Of a stretch of DNA of 64,000 bases, positions 49,618 through 57,270 are shown in pieces. The position numbers were made by a program, and so were the translations under genes. The stretch comes from Kocuria rosea subsp. polaris (GTDB taxonomy: Bacteria > Actinomycetota > Actinomycetes > Actinomycetales > Micrococcaceae), in the NCBI GenBank assembly GCA_023896275.1, contig MLDA01000001.1:149559-213558 (forward strand). Direction: 5' to 3'. The notes under the pieces are model-generated. The model saw nothing but the letters and a program-made list of their open reading frames with translations, did no database searches and had not been told where the DNA came from. Position 1 is the first letter of the stretch. Every line of letters starts with the position of its first letter.

Positions 49618-50007
49618 TTGCTCAAGACCGGCATCCTGAACCCGTACCTGCTCGATGGCCTCGCCCGGCTCGGCCACACCGACACGGTGGTCATCGCCGA
49701 CTGCGGGCTGCCGTTGCCGGCGGGGGCGCGGGTCGTGGACCTGACCCTGGTGCGCGGGGTTCCCTCCTTCGAGCAGGTGCTGCGGGCCGTGGGTGAGGCG
49801 ATCGTCGTCGAGTCCGCGACGCTCGCCGAGGAGGCCCGCGGCACGGCGCCGGAACGGCTTGTCGGCGAGGTTCTGCCCGGAGTGACCGTTGAGCACGTGG
49901 ATCACGCGCAGCTGAAGTCCCGGTTGCCGGAGGCGAAGCTGCTCGTCCGCACGGGCGAGACCACTCCGTACGCCAACGCGATCCTGCGCTGCGGCGTCAA
50001 CTTCTGA
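49618..50007 (+). CDS. rbsD: D-ribose pyranase
   Basis: This 129-residue enzyme interconverts the beta-pyranose and furanose forms of D-ribose for ribokinase. RbsD hallmarks are KTGILNPYLLDGLARLGH with catalytic His20, DTVVIADCGLPLP with Asp28, and TPYANAIL near the C-terminus with the conserved Tyr and Asn. The start is TTG 49618, preceded by GAGGAG. As the last gene of the operon, and behind a hairpin, it is probably made in smaller amounts. Length matches E. coli RbsD (139) closely. Confidence 0.92.
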   Translation: MLKTGILNPYLLDGLARLGHTDTVVIADCGLPLPAGARVVDLTLVRGVPSFEQVLRAVGEAIVVESATLAEEARGTAPERLVGEVLPGVTVEHVDHAQLKSRLPEAKLLVRTGETTPYANAILRCGVNF

Positions 50008-50036
50008 CGCCTTCGTCGCGGGTCATCCAGCAGGAG

Positions 50037-50124
50037 CGAGTCGTCGCTGAGCGCGGAACCTGCATCTCGAGTCGTCGCTGAGTGCTGCGATTTCCGGATC
50101 CGGCAGCGTTTCGTGACGACTCGA
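50037..50124. repeat. Repeated 15-mer with an inverted partial copy
   Basis: CGAGTCGTCGCTGAG occurs at 50037-50051 and again at 50068-50082. A 10-base inverted copy (GACGACTCGA) is at 50115-50124. The 187-bp gap between rbsD and the convergent pentapeptide gene shows no gene. It may be a remnant of a small repetitive element. Confidence 0.5.
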
Positions 50125-50194
50125 TGCGCCGGGCCGGCGTCTACATGGCGGGCGTCACCGATCGGACTGATCTACGCCCCACCTCCCGCCCGCC

Positions 50195-50851
50195 TCAGTC
50201 GGCGACGACGAGCCCCACGTGCGCCGCGAGCGCCGGTGCCAGGTCGGCCAACTGCAGCGCGTCGATCGTGGCGCCGCGCAACCCGGCCATGCCGGAGACC
50301 GCCCGGAAGTGCACCCCGCGCAGGTCCACGTCCTTCAGCTTCGCCCCGTCGAGCGTGAGCGTGTCGACGCGGCAGTCCGTGAAGGAGACCCGCTCCAGGG
50401 TGGCCGAGCCGAGATCGAGCTCGTCGAAGACCACGTCGTGGAACGCGACGTCCCGCAGCTTCGCCTGGCGGAAGTTCACGAACCCGAGCTTGCCGCCATC
50501 GAACCGGACGGCACGCAGCGACGCCCCGTAGAGCTCCGCCGAGCCGAGCCGCGTCTGCGCGAGGCGCGTGTTGAACCAGGTGCTATCCGGCGCGCGGAAG
50601 ACCGGGGCGTTGAGCTCGGTGAAGCGGCAGTCGCCGAAGCTCGCGCGGTTGAGGTCGGCGTCGGAGACGCCCACGCGGTGGAAGGTGCAGCCCGTGAAGA
50701 CCGTGTCCTCGAGGTCGGCACCGGCGGCCAGATCTTCGACGAACGCAGCATCCTCCACCCGGCCGTCCACCGGCAGGGCGGTCAGGTCGGCGTGGGTGGC
50801 GGGCGCGAGATCAGCGAAGGAGGGCAGACGGGGACTCTTCAGGACGGTCAT
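50195..50851 (-). CDS. Pentapeptide-repeat protein
   Basis: This 218-residue protein is composed largely of A(D/N)Lxx units: GADLEDTVFTGCTFHRVG, then ADLNRASFGDCRFTELN and DGAKLKDVDLRG, which fold as a quadrilateral beta-helix. Length and a central break (DSTWFNTRLAQT) resemble Qnr/MfpA-like gyrase-protecting proteins, but this is common to many pentapeptide proteins and no specific gyrase-binding loop is certain. TACAGT lies exactly 6 nt before the ATG, a leaderless-type promoter. It is monocistronic. Confidence 0.8.
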   Translation of the reverse strand: MTVLKSPRLPSFADLAPATHADLTALPVDGRVEDAAFVEDLAAGADLEDTVFTGCTFHRVGVSDADLNRASFGDCRFTELNAPVFRAPDSTWFNTRLAQTRLGSAELYGASLRAVRFDGGKLGFVNFRQAKLRDVAFHDVVFDELDLGSATLERVSFTDCRVDTLTLDGAKLKDVDLRGVHFRAVSGMAGLRGATIDALQLADLAPALAAHVGLVVAD

Positions 50852-50927
50852 GCCACCACTGTAATGACCCGGAACCTCACAATGCGGACCGGGCCTGAGT
50901 TCGGCTGCCAGTCGCAGGATCGAAGAC

Positions 50928-51503
50928 TCAGGCGGCGAGCTCCAGCGCGGTGTCCAGGCTGCGCAGCGCCGCCGCGTTGTCCACGCGAGTCATCGCAAAC
51001 GCGGACGTGACGAGCGCGGTCACCGCCTCGGACGTGCGCCGCAGCTCAGCCTCGCTGGCTTCCGGATGCCGCGCGGCTAGCCCAGACGCCAACGCGCGCA
51101 GCAACTCTTCGCGGTACGCGGCGACGGCATCGCCAACGGCCCGCTCTTGGGCGACGGGTGCGCCGGCCGCGTTCATGAGTAGGCACCCGTGCTGCGACGC
51201 AACCGTCTGGGCGTCCCGCAGCCCGGACCGGAGCCCCCGCAGGTACTCCAGCACGGCGTCCGGGTGCACGGTTTCGCTCGTCAGGGGTTGCAGGCGCGGG
51301 CTGATGACCTCGTCCAGATAGCTGCGCACGGCCGCATCGAACAGCCCGCGCTTGCTCCCGAACGTGTTGTACAGGCTGGAACGGCGCAACCCCGTCGCGG
51401 CCTCAAGTTCCGGGATGGAGGCCTCCTCGAAGCCGCGCTGCCAGAAGACCTCGCGGGCAGCGCGGACAGCCACCTCGGTCTCGAACGTCTGCACTCGACC
51501 CAC
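50928..51503 (-). CDS. TetR-family repressor
   Basis: This 191-residue regulator has an N-terminal HTH: FWQRGFEEASIPELEAATGL, then RRSSLYNTFGSKRGLFDAAV. It starts at GTG 51503 with GGGAGG upstream. The C-terminal helical domain is of the AcrR/TetR_C type with a single Cys (SQHGCLLMNAAG), which may sense electrophiles. It is divergent from the DUF1304/oxidoreductase pair across a 94-bp region with an imperfect palindrome. The oxidoreductase suggests a reactive aldehyde or quinone as inducer. Confidence 0.88.
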   Translation of the reverse strand: MGRVQTFETEVAVRAAREVFWQRGFEEASIPELEAATGLRRSSLYNTFGSKRGLFDAAVRSYLDEVISPRLQPLTSETVHPDAVLEYLRGLRSGLRDAQTVASQHGCLLMNAAGAPVAQERAVGDAVAAYREELLRALASGLAARHPEASEAELRRTSEAVTALVTSAFAMTRVDNAAALRSLDTALELAA

Positions 51504-51537
51504 GCGCGCCTCCCGAACTTGATATTTGCGTAATGGT

Positions 51538-51559
51538 CGTTCCAGTATATATTAGAACG
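51538..51559. promoter_or_regulatory. Palindromic TetR operator in a divergent promoter
   Basis: CGTTC and GAACG ends flank an AT-rich centre (AGTATATATTA), forming a 22-bp imperfect palindrome. It is the only AT-rich stretch between tetR and the DUF1304 gene and overlaps likely -10 elements. Confidence 0.65.
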
Positions 51560-51597
51560 GTCAGTACAAAAACATCCTCTTCGAGCCAAGGATTCCC

Positions 51598-51981
51598 ATG
51601 ATCATCGCCGGCCTCATCCTCGCCGCACTCGCAGCCGCAATCCACGTCTTCATCTTCTATCTGGAGTCGATCGCCTGGACCTCCCCGCGGGCCCGCGCCG
51701 TCTTCGGCACCACCGAGGACTCCGCCCTCGCCACCCGCGATCTGGCCTTCAATCAGGGTTTCTACAACCTCTTCCTCGCCATCCTGGCCGGCGCCGGCAT
51801 CATCGCCGTCGCCACCGGCGCGACGACGGTCGGGCTGACCCTGCTCTTCGCAGGCCTCGGCTCGATGGCCGCAGCCGCGCTCGTCCTGGCACTCAGCTCG
51901 CCGGACAATCGCTCCGCGGCCGCCAAGCAGGGACTTCTTCCGGCCGCCGGCGTCGTCGTCCTGGCCCTTTCCTTCCTCTAA
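51598..51981 (+). CDS. DUF1304-family membrane protein
   Basis: This 127-residue protein has four TM helices. The DUF1304 signature is visible: IHVFIFYLESIAWTSP near the N-terminus and RDLAFNQGFYNLFLAILA in the second helix region. It starts at ATG 51598 with AAGGA upstream. DUF1304 proteins are often paired with TetR regulators and oxidoreductases, as here. No activity is established. It is co-transcribed with the next gene, 24 nt away. Confidence 0.85.
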   Translation: MIIAGLILAALAAAIHVFIFYLESIAWTSPRARAVFGTTEDSALATRDLAFNQGFYNLFLAILAGAGIIAVATGATTVGLTLLFAGLGSMAAAALVLALSSPDNRSAAAKQGLLPAAGVVVLALSFL

Positions 51982-52005
51982 ACCCTCAGCAGAAAGCGAG
52001 TCATC

Positions 52006-53031
52006 GTGACCGAGAACCAGAACCACCGCACCAGCACGCAGATCCAGCTCGTCTCCCGCCCCACCGGCTGGCCGACGGCCGAGAACTTCCGCACCGTCAC
52101 CGTCGAGCTCCCCGACCTCGGCGAGAACGAGGTGCGCGTGGAGAACGAGTTCGTCTCCGTCGACCCCTACATGCGCGGGCGCATGTCCGACGCGAAGAGC
52201 TACATCCCGCCGTTCGCCCTCGGCGAGACCATGGACGGCGGCGCCGTCGGCCGCGTCATCGCCTCCCGCGCGGACTCCCTGCCGGTCGGCACCCTGGTCC
52301 TGCACCAGCTCGGCTGGCGCGATGTCGCCCAGGCCGACGCCGGCGCCTTCCGTGCCGTGGCCGACCTGCCGGGCGCCTCGCCCTCGCTCTACCTGGGCAT
52401 CCTGGGCATGACCGGGCTGACCGCGTACGTGGGCCTGACCGAGATCGCCCACTTGGCACCGGGCGAGACCGTGTTCGTCTCCGGTGCCGCTGGCGCCGTG
52501 GGCACCGCCGTCGGGCAGATCGCCCGCCTGCTGGGTGCGGGGAGGGTCATCGGCTCGGCCGGATCGGACGAGAAGGTCGCCCTCCTGAAGGAGAAGTACG
52601 GGTTCGACGCCGCGCTGAACTACAAGTCGGCACCGGTCCGCGAGCAGCTGGCCGAGTTGGCCCCGGGCGGGGTCGACGTGTTCTTCGACAACGTCGGCGG
52701 CGACCACCTCGAGGCCGCGATCGACGTCATGAACGACCACGGACGTATGGCGCTGTGCGGGGCGATCTCGCAGTACAACACCACCGGCCCGGCGCAGGGC
52801 CCGGACAACATGGTCAAGTTCATCAAGGGCAGCCTGTCGATGCGCGGCTTCACCCTGGGCCACCACCTGGACAAGGCCGGCGAGTACAACGAGCTGATGA
52901 GCGGATGGTTCGCCGACGGTGACATCCAGTACGACGAGACCGTGGTCGACGGGATCGAGAACACGGTTGATGCGTTCCTCGGTCTGATGCGCGGTGCCAA
53001 CACGGGCAAGATGGTGGTCCGTACGGCCTGA
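52006..53031 (+). CDS. NADP-dependent medium-chain oxidoreductase (CurA/alkenal-reductase-like)
   Basis: This 341-residue enzyme of the MDR superfamily lacks zinc ligands. It starts at GTG 52006. Features are SVDPYMRGRMSD near residue 50, PSLYLGILGMTGLTAYVGL, the nucleotide-binding VFVSGAAGAVGTAVGQIARL, GSAGSDEKVALLKEKYGFD and VDVFFDNVGGDHLEAAID. This is the leukotriene-B4/curcumin/alkenal double-bond reductase subgroup. It reduces alpha,beta-unsaturated carbonyls with NADPH. It is probably induced through the divergent TetR regulator. Confidence 0.88.
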   Translation: MTENQNHRTSTQIQLVSRPTGWPTAENFRTVTVELPDLGENEVRVENEFVSVDPYMRGRMSDAKSYIPPFALGETMDGGAVGRVIASRADSLPVGTLVLHQLGWRDVAQADAGAFRAVADLPGASPSLYLGILGMTGLTAYVGLTEIAHLAPGETVFVSGAAGAVGTAVGQIARLLGAGRVIGSAGSDEKVALLKEKYGFDAALNYKSAPVREQLAELAPGGVDVFFDNVGGDHLEAAIDVMNDHGRMALCGAISQYNTTGPAQGPDNMVKFIKGSLSMRGFTLGHHLDKAGEYNELMSGWFADGDIQYDETVVDGIENTVDAFLGLMRGANTGKMVVRTA

Positions 53032-53068
53032 GCGAAAGCACGCTCGGCACGGGCAGGCCAGCCCCACA

Positions 53069-53105
53069 GCGAAGGCCCGAGGCTCACTGAGTCTCGGGCC
53101 TTCGC
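53069..53105. terminator. Terminator after the MDR oxidoreductase gene
   Basis: Thirteen-base arms GCGAAGGCCCGAG and CTCGGGCCTTCGC pair perfectly around an 11-nt loop, 38 nt after the stop at 53031. Confidence 0.88.
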
Positions 53106-53198
53106 CCAAGTGGGGAGGGAGATGCCGGCACCCACCAACTGACCAGAGGGCGCGAGATCCAACTCTTCGAGGAGCGAGCCCTCCGCTAGCCTGATGCC

Positions 53199-54095
53199 AT
53201 GATCACAGCACCCATTCATGCCAGTCCCGAGCCAATCGTCGAGTGGGCGCGCTCAGCACGATTCGCGGCAGCCGGTCTCGACAAGCGGTTCCAGTTCTGC
53301 GTCGTTCTGTCGGAACAGGGGTTCGAGCCCGGCGATAGCGAGCTCGTCGACGATTTCTGGCCGTCGGGCGCGCAGGTCTGCTGGCTCGGCGGGCCCGCCG
53401 CATTGGCGTCGCCGGAGGACTGGCCGCGGTCGGTCTCCGGTGAGCCCCTCGCGCACGTCGTGACCATCGACCTCGCCTGCACCTACGGCGTCATGGACCG
53501 CGAGTTCCGAGGGTTCTGGCGGGGTCACGACCTGGGTGAAGACCTGCCCAAGGAGGGCTTCCTGCAGGTGTTCTTCCTGCTCGGAGCATTCGGGCACGAC
53601 GCCGAGGATGGCGCGGAAGGGGCGTGGCAGGTGCGCTGGTCGAGTTCACGCGAGGGCCTGAACCTCGTGCAGCCGCCGGAGGACCTCGATCTGCCCAGCG
53701 AAGTGTGCCAGCTGGCCCTTCCCATGGCTTCGTTCTCGATCCCGAGCCCCCTCGACGTGAAGGACGAGGCGTTCGAGGCCGCCGAAGCGGCGAACGAGTC
53801 GTACCAGAGCTCCTGGAACTTCGAGCGGACCGGAGGCACGGATAAGCGACCGTTCCCGGTGAGTCGCCTCTACGGGCACAGCGACCACGGTGAGGGCCTC
53901 GCCGTCGACGAGGTGCTGCCCGAGGTCCTGCCCCTGGATGAGGGAGACGAGTACCGGCTCGTGCTCGAGGTTGAGAGCTGGTCCGCGCTCGAGGGGTGGT
54001 TCGGCGACGTCGGGACCCTGGAGGTGTGGATGCGGCGCTCCGACCTGCTGGAGCAACGGTTCGAGAACGCGTGGTGCATCCTCAGGACCGACTGA
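53199..54095 (+). CDS. DUF1963 (YwqG-like) protein
   Basis: This 298-residue soluble protein has TAGCCT 6 nt before the ATG and no Shine-Dalgarno, indicating a leaderless transcript. The DUF1963 pattern is visible: VCWLGGPAALASPEDWPRS and HVVTIDLACTYG, then a middle LQVFFLLGAFGHDA, and near the C-terminus GDVGTLEVWMRRSDLLEQRF with a closing Trp. These proteins have a YwqG fold, and in other bacteria they are often found beside toxin or immunity genes. Here it is monocistronic after a terminator. The function is unknown. Confidence 0.7.
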   Translation: MITAPIHASPEPIVEWARSARFAAAGLDKRFQFCVVLSEQGFEPGDSELVDDFWPSGAQVCWLGGPAALASPEDWPRSVSGEPLAHVVTIDLACTYGVMDREFRGFWRGHDLGEDLPKEGFLQVFFLLGAFGHDAEDGAEGAWQVRWSSSREGLNLVQPPEDLDLPSEVCQLALPMASFSIPSPLDVKDEAFEAAEAANESYQSSWNFERTGGTDKRPFPVSRLYGHSDHGEGLAVDEVLPEVLPLDEGDEYRLVLEVESWSALEGWFGDVGTLEVWMRRSDLLEQRFENAWCILRTD

Positions 54096-54196
54096 CGAAG
54101 CAAAACGGGTGGCGGGAGGGGATGCGAGGCTGCATCGCAGTAGAACTTCGTCACATAAGATTGAAGCTTAAACTAAGGCCATGATGGACTGGTCCC

Positions 54197-54637
54197 ATGG
54201 ACAACACCATCTCCCCCGCATCGACCGCCGCCCGCCTGATCGTCCGGATCGTCTTCGGCTTCCTCTTCATGGCCCACGGCTGGCAGAAGTTCAACGAATT
54301 CACGATCCCGGGCACCGTCGGTGCCTTCGACGGCATGGGCGTCCCGGCCGCCGAGGTCGCGGCCCCCGTGATCGCAACGCTCGAGCTCGTCGGCGGCGCC
54401 CTGCTCATCATCGGCCTGCTGACCCGCCCGGTCGCGATCCTACTGACCCTGAACATGACCGTCGCCCTCTTCCTCGTGCACGCCCAGGCCGGCGTCTTCG
54501 TCGCCGACGGCGGCTACGAGCTGGTCCTCGCCCTCGGCGCGGCCACGCTCGCCCTGTTCCTCGTCGGGCCAGGCCGCGCGTCGCTCGACGCCGTCCTCTT
54601 CGGCAATCGCCAGGGCGTGCTCGCCAAGCTCGCCTGA
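54197..54637 (+). CDS. DoxX-family membrane protein
   Basis: This 146-residue protein has four TM helices. The DoxX signature is IVFGFLFMAHGWQKFNEF near the N-terminus and ATLELVGGALLIIGLLTRP in the middle. It starts at ATG 54197. A -10-like TAAACT precedes an out-of-frame ATG at 54181 by 6 nt, so transcription probably starts near 54180. Some DoxX proteins take part in thiosulfate or redox handling or partner with superoxide dismutase. No such neighbour is seen. Confidence 0.85.
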   Translation: MDNTISPASTAARLIVRIVFGFLFMAHGWQKFNEFTIPGTVGAFDGMGVPAAEVAAPVIATLELVGGALLIIGLLTRPVAILLTLNMTVALFLVHAQAGVFVADGGYELVLALGAATLALFLVGPGRASLDAVLFGNRQGVLAKLA

Positions 54638-54686
54638 CCTCAAGCAGCCGCCCGTTCCCCCGCGGGCGGATCTAGAGCTCACCACC

Positions 54687-54715
54687 GGTGCCCCGGACCT
54701 TCGGTTCGGGGCACC
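54687..54715. terminator. Terminator after the DoxX gene
   Basis: GGTGCCCCG and CGGGGCACC arms, plus an inner ACC/GGT pairing around a TTC loop, give a long stem. A shorter GC hairpin (CCGCCCG/CGGGCGG) lies just before, near 54646-54669. Confidence 0.85.
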
Positions 54716-54821
54716 TCTGCGTTCGCATCCGTCCACCGACCTCACAGTTTTGCCTCGTAGACTTCAAGACCGGGCGCTTGCGTACCCGGACAGAGTCAGG
54801 CCAAAAGCGGGAGGACGATCG

Positions 54822-55289
54822 GTGGGGGCGAGAATCGCCGCGTGGATCGGCGCGTGCTGTCTTCTCCTCGGGCTGCTCGGCATGCACGCGATCCACCAGC
54901 ACGGCACCCCCGCTGCCCATGCCGCGTCGGAAACCGTCGCCGCTCCGGCCGCCAGCGCAGCGCATTCCCACGGCGGCCCCTCCGACGTCGCACTCTCCGC
55001 CCACGCGGGCACCGCCCCGGGTGGGCCGCACGCGCCACCGGGCGCCGCGACGTCGTCGCTCCATCCCGCGCCAGGCGCCGAGTCCTGCGTCGACTGCGCG
55101 CAGACCCACGCGACGACGGCGGCGGCCTGCCTGCTCGCCCTCCTCGCCGCCGCGCTGTGGCTCGCGCCGCCGCGACTGTTGCGTCGGGCACCGCGCTCGT
55201 GGCGCCTGCTCTTCCCGACCCCCGCCACCCCGCGCCCGGCACCCCCGCGGGCGCCGCACCTGCACGAACTCTGCATCCTGCGGACGTGA
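54822..55289 (+). CDS. DUF6153-family His-rich membrane protein
   Basis: This 155-residue protein starts at GTG 54822 with GGAGG 7 nt upstream. A signal-anchor (AAWIGACCLLLGLLGMHAI) is followed by an Ala/His/Ser-rich outer region (HQHGTPAAHAASETV, then AAHSHGGPSDVALSAHAG) with CVDC, and a second TM (TAAACLLALLAAALWLA). The tail is basic and carries HLHEL. The many His and paired Cys suggest metal, probably copper, binding. It is directly followed by a DUF305 lipoprotein, also His/Met-rich; the pair recurs in actinobacterial copper-resistance neighbourhoods. The role is inferred. Confidence 0.7.
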   Translation: MGARIAAWIGACCLLLGLLGMHAIHQHGTPAAHAASETVAAPAASAAHSHGGPSDVALSAHAGTAPGGPHAPPGAATSSLHPAPGAESCVDCAQTHATTAAACLLALLAAALWLAPPRLLRRAPRSWRLLFPTPATPRPAPPRAPHLHELCILRT

Positions 55290-55332
55290 ACCGCGGCCTC
55301 GACCGCAACCCACACCAACCACAGGAGTAGAC

Positions 55333-55965
55333 ATGAAAAACGCACACCTCACCCGTTCCGCCGCCGTGCTCGCGATCGCCGCGCTCGGCCTCGCCGGATG
55401 CACAACCCCGAACGACGACGCCGACACCGCCACCGCGCCCGCCAGCCAGGCACCCACCTCAACGGGTGCCGAACAGGGCGACGGCGAGCAGACCGGAGCC
55501 GCGAACGAGGCCGACATCGCCTTCGCGACCGGCATGATCGTCCACCACCGGCAGGCGATCGAGATGTCGGGCATCGTCCTCGGGGCCGAAGGGCTGCGCG
55601 ACAGCGCCCTGGGGCGCGAGACTGCGGACCTCGCCGTCGAGATCAAGAAGGCGCAGGGCCCGGAGATCGGGCAGATGGAGAAGATGCTCGGGCAATGGGG
55701 TGCCCGCGAGGACGGGCACGGCGATCACGGCGACATGCACGGGATGATCGGCGAAGAGGACCTCGACGAATTGCGCGAGGCGTCGGGCGAGGAGGCGGCC
55801 CGACTGTTCCTTGAGCAGATGATCGCCCACCATGATGGAGCCGTCGAGATGGCTCAGACCACGATTGCCGACGGGCAGGATCCCGAGGCGCGTGCCCTGG
55901 CCCAGGAGATCATCGACGCTCAGAACGCCGAAATCGCCAAGATGCGCAGCATGTTGGAGGGCTGA
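55333..55965 (+). CDS. DUF305-family lipoprotein
   Basis: This 210-residue lipoprotein has a lipobox LAGC (about residue 23), starting at ATG 55333 with AGGAG upstream. An Asp/Ala/Thr-rich linker leads to two DUF305 halves of the ferritin-like type: DIAFATGMIVHHRQAIEMSG and, 90 residues later, LEQMIAHHDGAVEMAQT. Each carries the conserved MI.HH..A..M metal-binding motif. A His/Met/Asp-rich loop (GHGDHGDMHGMIGEEDL) lies between. It acts outside the membrane, probably in copper binding together with the upstream DUF6153 protein. Confidence 0.85.
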   Translation: MKNAHLTRSAAVLAIAALGLAGCTTPNDDADTATAPASQAPTSTGAEQGDGEQTGAANEADIAFATGMIVHHRQAIEMSGIVLGAEGLRDSALGRETADLAVEIKKAQGPEIGQMEKMLGQWGAREDGHGDHGDMHGMIGEEDLDELREASGEEAARLFLEQMIAHHDGAVEMAQTTIADGQDPEARALAQEIIDAQNAEIAKMRSMLEG

Positions 55966-55974
55966 CGCGGCGTC

Positions 55975-56400
55975 TCAGGTGCGGTCGGCGGCGCCGATTC
56001 CGGCGAGCCGTTCGACGACGGCCAGGCCCGCGTCGCTGCCGGGCCAGTTCCGGCGCAGCGCGTCGGCGCCCGCTGACCGCACCACCGAGCGCAGCACCAG
56101 CGCCAAGATCAGGACGTCATCGGCGTAACCGATGACCGGCAGGAAATCCGGCACGAGGTCGAACGGCAGCAGCAGGTAGGCAATCAGCAGGCCGACGCGC
56201 AGGCGGACGCCGCGCGAGACGGCCGGGTCGGAGGCGAGCCGGCGGACCAGCCGGAGCACGTCGGGCAGCAGGCGCAGCGCGTCGCGCATCCCGACGGTCT
56301 GCGGGTTCTTGCGCGCGTAGACCCACAGCCCGGCCAGCAGCGCCGCGTAGACGGCGATCAGTGCGACGACGACGCCGGCCAGCGTCTCCCACCAGTTCAC
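55975..56400 (-). CDS. DUF1232 (YkvA-like) membrane protein
   Basis: This 141-residue protein has an N-terminal TM (AGVVVALIAVYAALLAGLWV) and the DUF1232 core: LLIAYLLLPFDLVPDFLPVI, then GYADDVLILALVLRSVV, with the conserved P-x-D-L-x-P-D and DD. The function of DUF1232 is unknown. It lies 4 nt downstream of the PAP2-like gene and is probably co-transcribed. It converges on the DUF305 gene, with only 9 nt between stops. Confidence 0.85.
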   Translation of the reverse strand: MNWWETLAGVVVALIAVYAALLAGLWVYARKNPQTVGMRDALRLLPDVLRLVRRLASDPAVSRGVRLRVGLLIAYLLLPFDLVPDFLPVIGYADDVLILALVLRSVVRSAGADALRRNWPGSDAGLAVVERLAGIGAADRT

Positions 56401-56404
56401 GCCG

Positions 56405-57046
56405 TCACGCTCCGGCGAGGGGCAACAGGCCGCCGAGGCTCACGAGCACTCCCACCACGCACCCGGCCAGGACCTGGCTGGGCGTGTGGTGGGCGATCCG
56501 CACGCGGCTCCAGCTGACGAGCGCGACCACGAGCACCGCCAGGTGCGGCCCGAGCGGGAGCGCGAGCAGGCAGTGCAGGGCCGCAAACGAGGCCACGGCC
56601 GCGTGGATCGAGAGCTTCCAGACGAGATTGACGGCCCCGACGATGAGCAGGCCCGCCAGGAACAAACCCACCTCCCCGACGACGACGACCGGCGCCGCAG
56701 TCATGGCGAGGATGCCGAGCCCGGCGAGGATCGAGATGAGGGCGATGAGCAGGATGGGCCACCGCTGCTCACGCCGAGTCACGTGGATGTCGCTGACTCG
56801 GCCGGACCAGCGCATGGCCACCAGGGCGAGCCACGGGATGGCGATGGTGAAGGCGACCGCCAGCAGAGTGGCGGGCCACGTTGCCTCCGGATGGCGGAGG
56901 GGGATGCTCAGCAGCACGAGGGTGCCGATCAGCGCGGGCGAGAACACATGCGAGAGTAGCGACGCCGCTGTGGCCGCCCAGCTACGCGGAACAGCAGGCC
57001 CGGCCTGCTGCACGGGATCGGGCTCCATGGTCGGCGTCGCGCTCAT
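56405..57046 (-). CDS. PAP2-superfamily-like membrane protein
   Basis: This 213-residue protein with about six TM helices starts at ATG 57046; TAAGCT is exactly 6 nt upstream, a leaderless-type promoter. The C-terminal half is PAP2-like, with LVWKLSIHAAVASFAALHCL in place of the SGH motif and WSRVRIAHHTPSQVLAGCVV matching SR...H....D-type motif 3 (Asp replaced by Gln). The first motif (KxxxxxxRP) appears as RREQRWPILL. The changes in the catalytic positions suggest weak or altered phosphatase activity. It could dephosphorylate lipid pyrophosphates or be a non-catalytic relative. Confidence 0.7.
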   Translation of the reverse strand: MSATPTMEPDPVQQAGPAVPRSWAATAASLLSHVFSPALIGTLVLLSIPLRHPEATWPATLLAVAFTIAIPWLALVAMRWSGRVSDIHVTRREQRWPILLIALISILAGLGILAMTAAPVVVVGEVGLFLAGLLIVGAVNLVWKLSIHAAVASFAALHCLLALPLGPHLAVLVVALVSWSRVRIAHHTPSQVLAGCVVGVLVSLGGLLPLAGA

Positions 57047-57270
57047 CCCCACAGCTTAGTCGTCGGTGGCGACGCCATTCCCGAGAGAGCCACGGCCCTT
57101 GGACAGGCCGACAGGTATCCCGGCTTGGTCGGAGTCAGAATCGGCGCCATTGATCGGATACATCCAGCGGGCGCCAACAAAGAATGTCAAATGGGAACAC
57201 CCAATGAAAATACCCAACCCTCCCGCCGCACCTCGAGTGACGTCCAAGCCATCATCCGCGGTGTAAACGG

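Noticed and set aside
46420..49905. An uninterrupted minus-strand reading frame of over 1,100 codons opposite the ribose operon
   Set aside because: It lies antisense to rbsACBK, whose products match known families along their full lengths. The antisense translation is Arg/Gly/Asp-rich without domains, a common by-product of high GC at third positions.
50195..50851. Calling the pentapeptide protein a Qnr/MfpA quinolone-resistance determinant
   Set aside because: Pentapeptide repeats alone are not enough. The specific gyrase-interacting loops cannot be confirmed from sequence inspection.
57056..57247. A 63-codon minus-strand frame with some hydrophobic residues between the PAP2-like gene and the accessory region
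   Set aside because: No ribosome-binding site or leaderless promoter, and no recognisable protein pattern; the overlapping plus-strand frame is equally poor.
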